NCBI GenBank assembly: GCA_031266775.1
Contig: JAISAQ010000056.1
Location: 160,655 to 224,654, forward strand
Length of the DNA stretch: 64,000 bases
Direction: 5' to 3'
Source of the DNA: Treponema sp.
Lineage (GTDB): Bacteria > Spirochaetota > Spirochaetia > Treponematales > Breznakiellaceae
A model generated the notes under the pieces. That model was not told the origin of the DNA. It saw nothing but the letters and a program-made list of their open reading frames with translations, and did no database searches. Position 1 is the first letter of the stretch; each line of letters begins with the position of its first letter. This document shows positions 9,554 to 19,038 of this stretch, piece by piece. The position numbers and the translations under genes were made by a program.

Positions 9554-10216
9554 TCAGGAACGTATGAAATATAGTTCCCTGATTTGCCTGCCTTTGGCAA
9601 TTCCCTTCCGTTCGAATTTTGTTTCCGGCCGCCAGGCGGGCCGCGGGGCAAAACCTTCCCCGTAAGGATTCACCAGTCCGGCCGTCCGGGAAAATTCCCC
9701 AAGCGCCCATACCGCGTAGTCCTCCCAGTCGGTCGCGGAGGAAATATAGCCGCCGCTTTTAAGCCTGGCGGCAAGAAGGCTGGTAAAGGGCTGGGCAAGA
9801 AGCCTCCTCTTGTGGTGGCGTTTCTTGGGCCAGGGATCGGGGAAAAAGATGTGAAACGCGTCAAGGGAGGCCGCCCCTATCATGTATTCAACAACTTCCA
9901 CCGCGTCGTGTTCGATGATCCGTATGTTATCAAGCCCTCTTCGATCTATTTCCCACAGGAGTTTCCCGATGCCGGCCCTGTAAACCTCCACGCCCACATA
10001 ATTCACGCCGGGATTTTCCGACGCGGCAAGCGCGGTGCTTTCCCCCATGCCGAATCCTATTTCGGCGGTTACCGGGTTTCTGTTGCCGAAGACTTTTTCA
10101 AAGTCAAGCGCCCCGTTCCCAAAGGGAATGCACCAGCGGGAATAAAGGGCCCGGTAGCTCCGTTTCTGGGCGGCGCTCATGCGGCCGGAACGGAGGACAA
10201 AACTCCGCGGCCTCAT
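9554..10216 (-). CDS. trmB: tRNA (guanine-N7)-methyltransferase TrmB
   Basis: A 220-residue SAM-dependent methyltransferase that makes m7G46 in tRNA variable loops. The SAM-binding motif is AEIGFGMGEST (about residues 51-61), and the family signature FPDPWPKKRHHKRR follows near residue 125. The C-terminal T/SKFE-type motif (PETKFERKG) is also present. The ATG overlaps the stop of the upstream lipoprotein (ATGA), so the two genes are translationally coupled. The stop lies 16 bp before the revised ligA start. Confidence 0.93.
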   Translation of the reverse strand: MRPRSFVLRSGRMSAAQKRSYRALYSRWCIPFGNGALDFEKVFGNRNPVTAEIGFGMGESTALAASENPGVNYVGVEVYRAGIGKLLWEIDRRGLDNIRIIEHDAVEVVEYMIGAASLDAFHIFFPDPWPKKRHHKRRLLAQPFTSLLAARLKSGGYISSATDWEDYAVWALGEFSRTAGLVNPYGEGFAPRPAWRPETKFERKGIAKGRQIRELYFIRS

Positions 10217-10917
10217 CTAACCGGAACTACGGCGGTAAAGGCGGAAGTACGGTATTCGGGATCTTCCGCCCAGAGCGCGGCGGAACGCACGCTGCCGGGC
10301 AGGTCAAGGGAAAAAAGCGGCCCGGAACGTTCCCCAGGAACAATGGTGTTCACATAGCCGCCTTCGCCGTCGTACAGGACAAGACGGTTCACCGGGTACT
10401 GTGAATCGATCCGGTACTCGCCGCCGCCCGCGAAAAAAGAGGGAAAAGGATAGGGTTCCTCCGGGGCGTCGAAGGTAAAGGTCCGCTCCGAATGTTCCCC
10501 CCCCTTGCTGAACAGTTCCGCCCGGTACATTCCGCGGGGAAGGTTTTCGTCCCCGTTCATGGCTATGGCGCGGCTTCCTATCCAGGTCTTTCCGTTCTCT
10601 TCGTACTGGACCCAGTCGCCGCTCGATATTTTCCAGCGGAGCCCCTCCCGGTCGTGGTACAGATAAAGTTCCGAAAGATCCTCAATGCCGTCGTCGTGTT
10701 CGGGAATGACAAAGAACGAATACCGCTCAAACGGCCGCCCGCCCCGGTTTCCCCCCTCCCCCGTATCCTGATAATAGACCAGCTCTATAAAACCAAAACG
10801 TATTTCAGGCGCCGAACGCGAACAGGAGGCAAAAACCGCAAGAAAAACCTGTGCTAAAACGAGGAAGAAAAAAGCCCCCCCCGGCAGGGGAAAAAAACGC
10901 GCCGCGCGGAATGTCAT
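10213..10917 (-). CDS. Predicted lipoprotein, unknown function
   Basis: I chose the ATG at 10917 (MTFRAARFF) because a promoter-like TATACT ends 6 nt upstream, which would make the transcript leaderless. The track start at 10932 lies inside the promoter spacer/-10 area and has no Shine-Dalgarno. The 234-residue product has a long hydrophobic signal sequence ending in the lipobox VFASC. The mature part is beta-rich with many aromatic residues. I recognise no domain. It is coupled to trmB by an ATGA overlap. It is probably a periplasm-facing lipoprotein. Confidence 0.65.
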   Translation of the reverse strand: MTFRAARFFPLPGGAFFFLVLAQVFLAVFASCSRSAPEIRFGFIELVYYQDTGEGGNRGGRPFERYSFFVIPEHDDGIEDLSELYLYHDREGLRWKISSGDWVQYEENGKTWIGSRAIAMNGDENLPRGMYRAELFSKGGEHSERTFTFDAPEEPYPFPSFFAGGGEYRIDSQYPVNRLVLYDGEGGYVNTIVPGERSGPLFSLDLPGSVRSAALWAEDPEYRTSAFTAVVPVR

Positions 10918-10923
10918 GCCTTT

Positions 10924-10953
10924 AGTATACATTCAGAAAGGATGATTTGTCAG
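10924..10953 (-). promoter_or_regulatory. Sigma70-like promoter, candidate leaderless start
   Basis: On the minus strand CTGACA (-35, 5/6 consensus), an 18-nt spacer and TATACT (-10, 5/6) are followed by AAAGGC and the ATG at 10917. The predicted transcription start coincides with the start codon. Confidence 0.55.
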
Positions 10954-10971
10954 CGGGCATTGTCCAATAAT

Positions 10972-11625
10972 CTACCAGGTGAATTCCAGCGCAACAGGGG
11001 CCCCGAAGGAAAGGAGGTCTCCCATGGGTACGGAGAAGGAAGCTCCGCCGCCTGTAACGGAGGCGCCGGGGATGTCTATCCTCTTCCCCCCGCCGTCTGT
11101 GGGAACAACGGCCGCGCCGGGACTTTTAAGGCTTATGACGGCGGCGTAGCCCTCGAATGCCGCCGTGATAAAGGAACGATCCTCCCCGCCCCGAGGCGCG
11201 CCGCCTGCCCTGAGGAGCGTCATGGAAAGAACGTTTTTTCCGTTTGCCGTTGTATACGACACGTCTTCTCCCGCGGCATCAAGGAACGAAACAAGCGTCT
11301 CTATACTGTCAAACTCGAGCGATACGCGGGTAACAAGATCGTTCCCCGTGATTTTTGAGGAGAAGGATTTCAGATGAGTCCCTTTAAGCCTGGCGGCGGT
11401 ACGCTCAAAGTCCCGCCTTCCCGCGGGAAGCATGGGCCATTGCTCATTCCCGTCCAGTTTTCCGGTTTCCTCCAGCCGGGAAGAAACGCGGTATTCAAGG
11501 TTAAGGACGGCGCCGTTTTCCCTTATTTCGATCTCCGCGTCAAAACCGAAGCAGGAGACAAAAAAAAGCAGGGACAAAAACAGCGCGGGAACGGAAAAAA
11601 TCTTTCGTACTTTCATATAAATCAT
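10972..11625 (-). CDS. Predicted lipoprotein, unknown function
   Basis: A 217-residue product. The ATG at 11625 follows GGGAG by 6 nt; an internal ATG at 11616 is possible. The signal sequence ends in the lipobox FFVSC, followed by a beta-rich domain that opens DAEIEIRENGAVLNLEYRVS. That pattern (an odorant of an 'ecotin/LppM-like' fold) is common in Gram-negative and actinobacterial lipoproteins, but I cannot assign a family. It lies between a DUF503 gene and the trmB-operon lipoprotein, all on the same strand, with 25 and about 20-50 bp gaps. Confidence 0.6.
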   Translation of the reverse strand: MIYMKVRKIFSVPALFLSLLFFVSCFGFDAEIEIRENGAVLNLEYRVSSRLEETGKLDGNEQWPMLPAGRRDFERTAARLKGTHLKSFSSKITGNDLVTRVSLEFDSIETLVSFLDAAGEDVSYTTANGKNVLSMTLLRAGGAPRGGEDRSFITAAFEGYAAVISLKSPGAAVVPTDGGGKRIDIPGASVTGGGASFSVPMGDLLSFGAPVALEFTW

Positions 11626-11650
11626 GCAAACTCCCGGCGTCCGGGCCGGA

Positions 11651-11938
11651 TTAAAATTCCTCGGAATATATGTGTATATCCTGAATGCGCACCGGCACGT
11701 CCCGTTCTACCATTTCAAAGGCTTTCTGCATTACCGATTCGCCGAAGGCGCGGGAATTCGACACCAGCGCGCCTCCAATCTGGGCGAAGCGGAGCGAATC
11801 CTGCAAATCCACCTCGGCGGCGCTCATGCGGAACTTCCTCTGCAGTTTGTCTCTGACCGATCTGATAATACGGCGTTTTTCCTTTATGGTATCCGCGTCC
11901 GGTATTTCAAAAATCATCTGAATCATGGAGACAATCAT
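11651..11938 (-). CDS. DUF503 (YlxP-like) small protein
   Basis: A 95-residue protein with the DUF503 pattern: a hydrophobic N-terminal strand (MIQMIFEIPDA), the conserved KEKRRIIRSVRDKLQRKF segment, a core strand AEVDLQDS, and GGALVSNS. YlxP-type proteins are usually found in the nusA-infB-rbfA region and their role is unknown, with links to ribosome maturation. Here the gene stands divergent from the large outer-membrane protein gene, with 29 bp between starts. The short leader (CGGAGTT before ATG) and the adjacent TATACT suggest a very short 5' untranslated region. Confidence 0.8.
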   Translation of the reverse strand: MIVSMIQMIFEIPDADTIKEKRRIIRSVRDKLQRKFRMSAAEVDLQDSLRFAQIGGALVSNSRAFGESVMQKAFEMVERDVPVRIQDIHIYSEEF

Positions 11939-11978
11939 AACTCCGGTTTAGTATACTGTACCCCGGTATGAATTTCAA
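11928..11978. promoter_or_regulatory. Overlapping divergent promoters sharing a palindromic -10 (AGTATACT)
   Basis: Plus strand: GAGACA (11928-11933), an 18-nt spacer and TATACT (11952-11957), driving the gene at 11968. Minus strand: TTGAAA (11973-11978 complement), a 17-nt spacer and TATACT (11950-11955 complement), driving the gene at 11938. Both -10 hexamers come from the one palindrome AGTATACT. Each -35 falls inside the first codons of the opposite gene. Confidence 0.55.
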
Positions 11979-14900
11979 GGGCGTTCTTTTATGCGTATTC
12001 CTCACCGTGTTCCTGGGCTTTTCTCCGGCGGCACAGGAGGCGGAAGAAGAGGCCGCGCCGGCGGCCGGGAGCGCCGGACATACCGAAGGGGAGGAGGCCC
12101 CAGGAGACGGCGAAACGGCACAGACGGAAGAGCCGCCCGGCAATCTTGACGTGGAAAGCCTCAGGGAAAACATTACCCGCGAGGCAAGCACCGAACTTGC
12201 CTCCATCACGCTGGGAAATTCAGACGTGGATCTTTTGGTATCCGGTTTCTGGAAAGGCACGCTTTCGGGAAATCTGGGCTTTACCCGCAGCAGCCTGGGA
12301 ACGGCGCTTTCCACCGATTCCCCTTTTCTTTTCGAACAGGAAGCCGATCTGACCCTCTCGCTCTGGGTAAGGAACCGATGGTTTGTCGAGGCAAATTTTC
12401 TGGACGACTACAGCATGAATACCTACCGGGCAGGTTATCAGGGCCGTCCCGGTGAAGCGGTTCAATATGTGGGAATAGGTAACACCGGCCTTGATTTTCC
12501 TGTTTTTCCCTACATGGATCTGGGGGGCAATTCGCCTAATTCCTTTGGCATTTACGGACGTTTCGGCGCGGGTGATTTTACGGTCCACAGCCTGTTCCGC
12601 TATGACGCCGCCGCCAGGGAGGAGCGGATCTTTGTGGGGGACCGCGAACGGACCTACAGCTATGTCGGCCTTGAAAGCCCCGTCCATGGCAGGTTCTTTG
12701 TACTCCCCGACGACAACCTCGATGTTCCCCCCGTTGTGTACGTTGAAGATGTCAACGGGGAACTCCGGGACCAGAACAACCGCCGCTGGCGGCGCGCCCT
12801 TTCGACCGAGTATGCCGCCGGGGCTTCGCAGGGGGTTGTTGAACTTGGCACAAGCCCGGCCGGCATGGTCGCCGCGGCGTATACGAAGGGCGGGAATTCC
12901 GCGCCCTGGGGGATCTCCATGGGGAACTACGCCACCCCGGCGCAAAGCGGTTTTCTTGGGGAAGCGCAGAGGTGGTTCGGCGCGGGGGCCAATCTTGAAG
13001 ACTACCCGCAGCCGGGGGATTCCGCCTCTCCCCCGGCGGGGAGGCCGGGAACCGTCACGTTCAACAACGGCGTCACCGCCCTTGTGATCTACGAAAGGGG
13101 AACCTTCTCCCCTTTTGAACGGCAGAGCCGGTACCAGGCGCCTTCCAGTTCGTCAACAGGGGCAAGCCTGGTGCGGCTTTCAAACAAGGAACGGATTCCG
13201 GGTTACGACATTGTATCCGTAGAGGAAAACGCCATAAGCGCGGACGTTCCCCTGTACGCTACGCAGGAGGCCCGGCGGGGGCTTTACGAACTTGCGGGCC
13301 CGGTCCGGGGCGGGCGGGAGAGCGGAACCCGCTGGCCGATGGGAAACCTGTACCCCGAAATCTACCTTCCCGGCTCTTATCATTTTAACGGGGACATGGG
13401 CGTGCGTTTTACCAGTTACGGCAGTTCAGGCGGAGGCTCCTTCGCGCTGGGAACCGACGTGGTGCCGGGATCGGTGCAGGTCTACAGGAGCGGCCTTCCC
13501 GATACGGCCTTTACCTATGACGAATCAAGCGGAACGGTGACGCTTGGAAATCCCCCGCTTCACAATGAAGTCATACGGGTAAGTTACCTGAAACGGAGCA
13601 ACGAACGGCGGCACGGCAGCATAGCCGCGGGGGTGGGCATGGTGTACGATCCCGGCCGGGCCTGGAGTTCGGAACTTGCCATCGGGCTCAGGTGGAACCT
13701 CAGCGGGGAATCGTATTCCGAAGAAGGGGCGTCAAGCCCGGGAACCGTGGGAATTTCGGCGGCGTCAAACTGGGACTACGACAGGCTCAAATCAAGAATA
13801 ACCGCGGGATTTTCCTTTGAGCAGCCCGACACGACGGGGATGTACCGGGTCGCGGGAATGGAAGGAAACGAAATCGTCCTGTACATGCCCGCGGAGAATT
13901 CCTTTAACGCCTGGCCGCCTTCCTCTCTTTCCCTTGATAACAGGGCCCCCCTTGTGTACCGCAACTACTACGACAGATCCATCCTGGGCAACCTCACGCA
14001 GATTACCTGGGCCGGCTCCTCCGTTATCGCGGGCAGGGACGGCCCCTATCCCGCGCTCGACTCGCAATTCGGCTCCCAGGCGCAGGTGCTGGCCGCGGAA
14101 TTTACCCTTGACAGCAGCAAGACCTGGGCCGGTTTCGAGGTTCCCCTGGGAAGCGAAAGAGAAATTCTGGAACGGGGAAGCGAGATTGAAATCCCCTTCC
14201 GTTTCTACGGTTTCTCCTCGCTTCCCGCCGCGGGCCAGATAGAAGCTTTCCTTCAATTCGGTTCCCTTTCGGAAAAGGACTACGGGATCGCCGAAAACGA
14301 CAACCTCATAGTTACCATCCCTCTCTTTACGGCGTCCTCCGCATTCGACGAGAACGCGCGGATCGTGCCGTACAGGCTTACCGACAGCGACCGCCAGAAA
14401 CTGCAAGGCGCCGATCACATGCGGCTCGTTGTTACCTACAGCGGAACGGCCGCCATGCCGGGCCGCATCCTGCTCGCCCCTCCCATTGTGCGGGGGGCGT
14501 CCTGGCGGCCCGTCGTCGAAAGCGCGGGGTTCCTCCTCCCCGCTACAGGCGGGGTTGCCAGCGCCGCCGAATGGCTGGAAACAGGAACAGGGAGGCTTGA
14601 GGATAAATACGGTGAAATGACAGGCAAGCTTCACCCTGAAGGAAGCCGCCAGCGGGTGCTGAAACTGGATCTGGATCTCGGCTCCGGCAGGACCGCGGGC
14701 GCCGACGGCCGCGTGCCTTCCCTTCCCCTTTCCGAATATGAAACCGCAAGTTTTTTTATCAAGACCGAACAGTTCAGCCCGCCCCTGGAAAAACTCCGTT
14801 TTATCCTTGCCGGCGGTCCCGAACTGCAGTATTCGGACATTACCCTGGACGCCGAAATTCCGCTGCTTCCGTATTTCAGCCCCGGCGAATGGCACAAGGT

Positions 14901-16824
14901 AGAGATACAGTACCGGGGAAAGGGGGAAAGGATAACAATAGACGGGTACCCCGCGGCCGGGGCGTCTGTCCGTTACCGGCCACCCCCGTCATCGCAGACA
15001 TCCTCCCAAACCGGAGACACCGCAGGGGGGCGTTCCCGGTACGCCGCGGTGCTCGTTACGGGCAGCGGCAGGGGAACTGTGTTTCTTGATGAAATCATCC
15101 TGGAAGACCCCTCGCCCGCTTACCGCTTTAACGGGGGAAACGTGACCGAATGGCATTATCCTGAAACCATACTTTCGGCGGGGGGGAAAAAAATCCTCGA
15201 AAACTTTTCCGTGAGGACGGCGACGGAAGGCGCCCTGCGCGGCGATCCTTTTACCTCGGCGGACGAGCTTGACGCGGGCGCCATGAACAGGTCGAACGCC
15301 GGAATCACCTTTCTTGGGGCGGACCTTGAAGGCAATTTCGCCTTCAGCACCGTTGAAAAGGACCTGTACTGGTCGGCCGGCCACGGCACTTCCCGAAGCT
15401 GGGGGCCTTTGTCCGCCGGTGAAAATTTTTCACTTTCGCCCCATGACGACGCCGCCAATCACCGTTTTAACCTGCGCCTCGCCGGGCCTTTCAGCGCGGG
15501 GATGGAAGGCGAGGCGGACTACGATACCGAACGCTTTGTCCGCAGGTGGAACGGTTCGGCCGGCCTCGCCTTTTCCGAAAAGCTCATTCCCGTGTTCTCC
15601 GCGAATACCCTTGCCACATGGACGGAAAACACGCCCGAGCCGTCCTTGTGGCTCAACAGTTACGGGCGGACCTGGGCGGAAACATGGAAGAGGCTGCTCC
15701 CCGATTCGGGAAGGGGGGCGGCGCGGCGGGATACCCGCACCACATTCCGCCTTGCCGAGGAAACAAGCCCGGTGGGGGCGGGCCTGTCCCTTGAAGGTTC
15801 TACCGCCTTTTCGGCCCCGAATACCACGCTCCTTTCGGCGCATAACGTGCGTTTTGACGTTCCGGTCGTTTTCCCTTCGTTCAGCGTCCTCTTCAGGGGG
15901 GAACGGGGTTTCAGGCGACAGCTTGATTACGCGGACGACAATGTCTTTTCCGACGGGAGGAAATTCACCGAATCGGTAAGGGATTCCCTTCCCCTCTGGA
16001 AGGTGGTTCCCTTTTATTCCCTTTTTACGCCGTCCCTGTACGGAACCATGAAGAAGGGGCTCGAGGCTTCGCCGTCAAAATCCTCCGCGGAATACACGTC
16101 GTTCAACGATCGTTTCGGCCTTACCCTGACGCTTCCGGAAAGGTACGATATTTCGTCTTTGTATATTCCCTCCGGTTTTGATTTTCAGATAGGCCGGACG
16201 CTGGAACAAAAATTCGACGTTCCGGCGGATCTGCTTAACGTCGGAGGCAGCCTGGTGTTTACCTCCATCAACCTCTTCGGCGCCATGGGATCATCTCCCC
16301 TTTTCAGTTTCTACGCCTTCGACGAACTTAACCATTCCGTCGCCGTTTCCACGGCCCTTCCGCGCGGAGAGTCCCCTTCATGGAGGGTGCAGTCGAGCCT
16401 CGGTCTCAATTTTCAGGGCTTTGCCGGGGCAAGCCTCGGTACGGCGAATACCCTTACGCTGGGAACGTCGGGCTGGATCGAAAGCATCGAGGCAAGCTGG
16501 ATAGTTCCGACAAAACGGAGCCTTCTCAGCGTCTTCTACAATTTTATCGCCCGCATGGTCCGGACACAGTCCTCATGGCTGACCATTTCGGAACTTTTGG
16601 ATTCCGAATACGAACAATTCCGGAAGGAAACGCTGGAAGTGGCCGTGGACAATTCGGCGGACGCCCTCACCTGGAGGCTTTCGGCGGGCCACGAATCGTC
16701 GATACGCATGACGGGGCGGCTTAATTTTTCGGTTTTTGCCAAAATCAGCCTTGCGGAAAATACCGGAACGGAAACCTTTACCTTCCTTGGAACCATAGGG
16801 ACAACGCTGAACGTCAGTTTTTAA
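11968..16824 (+). CDS. Very large predicted outer-membrane or surface protein
   Basis: A 1618-residue protein with a cleavable signal peptide (MNFKGVLLCVFLTVFLGFSPAAQ), then an acidic Ala/Glu/Gly-rich linker of about 50 residues. A long beta-rich, aromatic-rich region follows and ends in VSF, a terminal Phe typical of proteins handled by BamA. Around residues 500-530 there is a phrase of the type GSVQVYRSGLPD...YDESSGTVTL, which resembles repeats in large surface proteins such as SprA. Residues about 880-1020 look like a lectin-type jelly roll (WHKVEIQYRGKGERITIDG). I cannot name a family. There is no Shine-Dalgarno before the ATG, and a promoter-like TATACT ends 10 nt upstream. Confidence 0.65.
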   Translation: MNFKGVLLCVFLTVFLGFSPAAQEAEEEAAPAAGSAGHTEGEEAPGDGETAQTEEPPGNLDVESLRENITREASTELASITLGNSDVDLLVSGFWKGTLSGNLGFTRSSLGTALSTDSPFLFEQEADLTLSLWVRNRWFVEANFLDDYSMNTYRAGYQGRPGEAVQYVGIGNTGLDFPVFPYMDLGGNSPNSFGIYGRFGAGDFTVHSLFRYDAAAREERIFVGDRERTYSYVGLESPVHGRFFVLPDDNLDVPPVVYVEDVNGELRDQNNRRWRRALSTEYAAGASQGVVELGTSPAGMVAAAYTKGGNSAPWGISMGNYATPAQSGFLGEAQRWFGAGANLEDYPQPGDSASPPAGRPGTVTFNNGVTALVIYERGTFSPFERQSRYQAPSSSSTGASLVRLSNKERIPGYDIVSVEENAISADVPLYATQEARRGLYELAGPVRGGRESGTRWPMGNLYPEIYLPGSYHFNGDMGVRFTSYGSSGGGSFALGTDVVPGSVQVYRSGLPDTAFTYDESSGTVTLGNPPLHNEVIRVSYLKRSNERRHGSIAAGVGMVYDPGRAWSSELAIGLRWNLSGESYSEEGASSPGTVGISAASNWDYDRLKSRITAGFSFEQPDTTGMYRVAGMEGNEIVLYMPAENSFNAWPPSSLSLDNRAPLVYRNYYDRSILGNLTQITWAGSSVIAGRDGPYPALDSQFGSQAQVLAAEFTLDSSKTWAGFEVPLGSEREILERGSEIEIPFRFYGFSSLPAAGQIEAFLQFGSLSEKDYGIAENDNLIVTIPLFTASSAFDENARIVPYRLTDSDRQKLQGADHMRLVVTYSGTAAMPGRILLAPPIVRGASWRPVVESAGFLLPATGGVASAAEWLETGTGRLEDKYGEMTGKLHPEGSRQRVLKLDLDLGSGRTAGADGRVPSLPLSEYETASFFIKTEQFSPPLEKLRFILAGGPELQYSDITLDAEIPLLPYFSPGEWHKVEIQYRGKGERITIDGYPAAGASVRYRPPPSSQTSSQTGDTAGGRSRYAAVLVTGSGRGTVFLDEIILEDPSPAYRFNGGNVTEWHYPETILSAGGKKILENFSVRTATEGALRGDPFTSADELDAGAMNRSNAGITFLGADLEGNFAFSTVEKDLYWSAGHGTSRSWGPLSAGENFSLSPHDDAANHRFNLRLAGPFSAGMEGEADYDTERFVRRWNGSAGLAFSEKLIPVFSANTLATWTENTPEPSLWLNSYGRTWAETWKRLLPDSGRGAARRDTRTTFRLAEETSPVGAGLSLEGSTAFSAPNTTLLSAHNVRFDVPVVFPSFSVLFRGERGFRRQLDYADDNVFSDGRKFTESVRDSLPLWKVVPFYSLFTPSLYGTMKKGLEASPSKSSAEYTSFNDRFGLTLTLPERYDISSLYIPSGFDFQIGRTLEQKFDVPADLLNVGGSLVFTSINLFGAMGSSPLFSFYAFDELNHSVAVSTALPRGESPSWRVQSSLGLNFQGFAGASLGTANTLTLGTSGWIESIEASWIVPTKRSLLSVFYNFIARMVRTQSSWLTISELLDSEYEQFRKETLEVAVDNSADALTWRLSAGHESSIRMTGRLNFSVFAKISLAENTGTETFTFLGTIGTTLNVSF

Positions 16825-16843
16825 CGCCCCGGAACACGGCGGA

Positions 16844-17818
16844 TCAGGGCGCGCCGGCCTCTTCCGCGCCGGCTTCCGCCGCGCTCTGCCCCTGATCCGC
16901 CTGGGGCGGCGCGTTATTCACGGCCTGCGCCTCTTCAAGCCCTTCGAGGATACGCCGTATGCCTTCCCGCCCCGCGGTGTTAACCCGTTCATCGGCAAGC
17001 AGATCCTCAAGCGCCTCCTTGCCGCTGAATCCCGCCCCGGCGGCGGCGGCCAGTTCCTCAAGTCCTTCGGGATTTTCGCTGTCGGCGACAAGGAGGAGCC
17101 GCGCGGCGGCAAAGTGAACATCCCCCAGAGGGGGATCGGCGCTGTCCGGAGGCAGGGTAGTAATGACGTCACGGTACAGTTCAAGGGCCCTGGCATAGTG
17201 ATCCAGCTTTTCAAGGAGCCCCGCGTATTCGTAGCTTACCTTGGGGTCCTGGTTGTTCGTGAGCCACTTGTCATAGCTGTCGACAGCTTCCGGCTTGTGC
17301 AGGGCGGCCTGGACGCGGGCGTAAAGGAGGAGAAAATCGCTGTTTTCCAGCAGGGCGAACTGCCGCTTTCCAAGGACTTCTTCGGCTTCGGCGTATTTTT
17401 CAAGCGCGTAGAGCACCAGTGCATAGTTGTACCCCTCGTCGGCGTCTTCGGGAACCAGGGCAAGCACCCTGCCGTAGAGGGCCTCCGCCTTTTCCAGATC
17501 GCCTGATTTGATCCGGGAATACGAGGCGGCCTTGAGCGCCATGATGTTAAGCGGATCTTTTTCAAGGATGCCTTCGAAAAGTTCGGCCGCTTCCGTAAAA
17601 CGGCCCCGCTCAAAGGCGATGCGGCCCAGGTTGTATTCGGAGGCGGACTTTGTCTTGTCGCGGCTTCTCGCGCGGTTAAGCCAGCGCTCGGCGTCTTCAT
17701 ACCTGCCAAGCTCATAGTAGGCCATTCCCAGAGAAAAAGACTCCTCGGCGGAAATGCCAAACCCCGCGCAGGAGGCAAAGAGCCAGGAAAGGCCCGCCAG
17801 CACAAGGATACTCTTCAT
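16844..17818 (-). CDS. TPR-repeat lipoprotein
   Basis: I moved the start to the ATG at 17818, which overlaps the upp stop as ATGA; the 66 extra N-terminal residues in the track are an out-of-frame reading of upp. The 324-residue product has a signal sequence ending LFASC (lipobox), then tandem TPR helix pairs from about residue 30 to 230 ([40 protein letters not shown] and others). An Ala/Glu-rich tail closes it. TPR lipoproteins usually serve as periplasmic scaffolds. It converges on the large outer-membrane protein gene with a 19-bp gap and no obvious hairpin between them. Confidence 0.82.
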   Translation of the reverse strand: MKSILVLAGLSWLFASCAGFGISAEESFSLGMAYYELGRYEDAERWLNRARSRDKTKSASEYNLGRIAFERGRFTEAAELFEGILEKDPLNIMALKAASYSRIKSGDLEKAEALYGRVLALVPEDADEGYNYALVLYALEKYAEAEEVLGKRQFALLENSDFLLLYARVQAALHKPEAVDSYDKWLTNNQDPKVSYEYAGLLEKLDHYARALELYRDVITTLPPDSADPPLGDVHFAAARLLLVADSENPEGLEELAAAAGAGFSGKEALEDLLADERVNTAGREGIRRILEGLEEAQAVNNAPPQADQGQSAAEAGAEEAGAP

Positions 17819-18882
17819 GGCCTTCTGTTGAGCACGGTATCCTCTATCCCGCGGAGCTGGCGCCGGTAAAGCCGGGTAATGTTCTCCCCGTAACAGGCGA
17901 TAAGCTGTATGATGTTGCGGAACTCTCCGCCGCTGTCCTTTCCGTTGATGCGGTCCCCCGCGTCCCCAAGGCCCGGCATGATATAGGCCGACTCGTTCAT
18001 TACCGGGTCCATCCACAGGGTGTAAACCCCGCAGTTTTCAAGGGCCCGCACCACCCTGAGCGCCCCCTTGAGGGCGGCGATGACGTTGAAAAACTGGATG
18101 GACCGGGGCTTTACCCCCTCGCCGAGCAGGTACTTGACCACCGTGACAAGGCTTCCCCCTGTGGCGTTCATGGGATCGGCGAAGAGGAGATCCTTTCCGT
18201 CAAGGTCCGCGAGGCTGAAGTAGGAATGATCCAGATCCAGAATGTACTCCATGTCGTTTTCCTTTTTGGTCTCGTCACGCCTTATCCTGAAAAGCGCGAA
18301 AGGAGTCACATAGCCGTGGGAAGAATATTCCTCTATCTCCTTGGACATGATCATCGACGGAAGCAGGGCGCCCCGGAGCATTACGCACATGACGGCGTTT
18401 TCAATCCTGCCGTCTATGTTGGTGATCTTGTGAACCGCGTAGTTTTGAACGGGAGAGGTGACCGGCGTTTTTACAATAAGGTAATTCTTGCTCGCCCCGG
18501 GGGCGCCCCCCCAGGCCAGTTTGAAGAGCATTTCATAGGCCCGCTGTATGTAATACACAAATTCCTGGTTTTCGGTCCGCACGTCGCGGAGTTTCGCGAT
18601 GAGCCGGGAGGCTTCCGCGTGGCTTTCCTGGGGAGTGAGAAAAGAATACACATGAAGGGCGCTTTCCGTCCCGCAGATCTTCTGCATCAAAAGGCCCATC
18701 TCGTTGTACAGGGAAATGAGCCGGTCTTCGGCCTTCCGCCTCTGCTCGGGGATGCCGGAGGAAAGAAGCTTGAAAGATTCCATGACTTCGCGGTACAGGG
18801 CATCCATGCGGGAAAGGTAGTCCCAGTCGGCCCCCGCAAGATACCCGTCCAGATCCCCGGCCTTGAGAATAACCCTGTTCAT
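17815..18882 (-). CDS. Uracil phosphoribosyltransferase-family protein with N-terminal extension
   Basis: The C-terminal half (about residues 150-345) matches uracil phosphoribosyltransferase: [13 protein letters not shown], the PRPP loop [13 protein letters not shown] (about residues 232-244), and the uracil-binding stretch [14 protein letters not shown] near residue 310. These enzymes convert uracil and PRPP to UMP in salvage. The first 150 residues form a helical region not present in standard enzymes of about 210 residues. It is coupled to the TPR lipoprotein by an ATGA overlap. The catalytic core looks intact; the role of the extension is unknown. Confidence 0.82.
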   Translation of the reverse strand: MNRVILKAGDLDGYLAGADWDYLSRMDALYREVMESFKLLSSGIPEQRRKAEDRLISLYNEMGLLMQKICGTESALHVYSFLTPQESHAEASRLIAKLRDVRTENQEFVYYIQRAYEMLFKLAWGGAPGASKNYLIVKTPVTSPVQNYAVHKITNIDGRIENAVMCVMLRGALLPSMIMSKEIEEYSSHGYVTPFALFRIRRDETKKENDMEYILDLDHSYFSLADLDGKDLLFADPMNATGGSLVTVVKYLLGEGVKPRSIQFFNVIAALKGALRVVRALENCGVYTLWMDPVMNESAYIMPGLGDAGDRINGKDSGGEFRNIIQLIACYGENITRLYRRQLRGIEDTVLNRRP

Positions 18883-19038
18883 ACAGGGAGTATATTTTCC
18901 CTCTCCTCCAATTGCAAGTACGGCCTCCTCTCCCCGCGAAAGCTTCCGGGACGCCTCGCCGCGCGGACTGCTACTTTACTTTTCCCTGAATAATAGTTTA
19001 ATATGTTAGTCATTAATTGAAAAAAAGAGGAGGTTTTA

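Noticed and set aside
13792-14895. 367-aa minus-strand ORF inside the large outer-membrane protein gene
   Set aside because: Low-complexity Gly/Arg/Lys composition with no start signals; it is a shadow of the 1618-aa frame.
16844-18016. 390-aa version of the TPR lipoprotein
   Set aside because: The first 66 residues read upp out of frame. The ATG at 17818 gives a proper lipoprotein signal and an ATGA overlap.
18883-19038. Promoter and operator for the Rrf2 gene
   Set aside because: A TTTACT-18-TAATAT match exists near 18971-19000 but the -10 is only 4/6 and no clear dyad is seen, so I did not list it.
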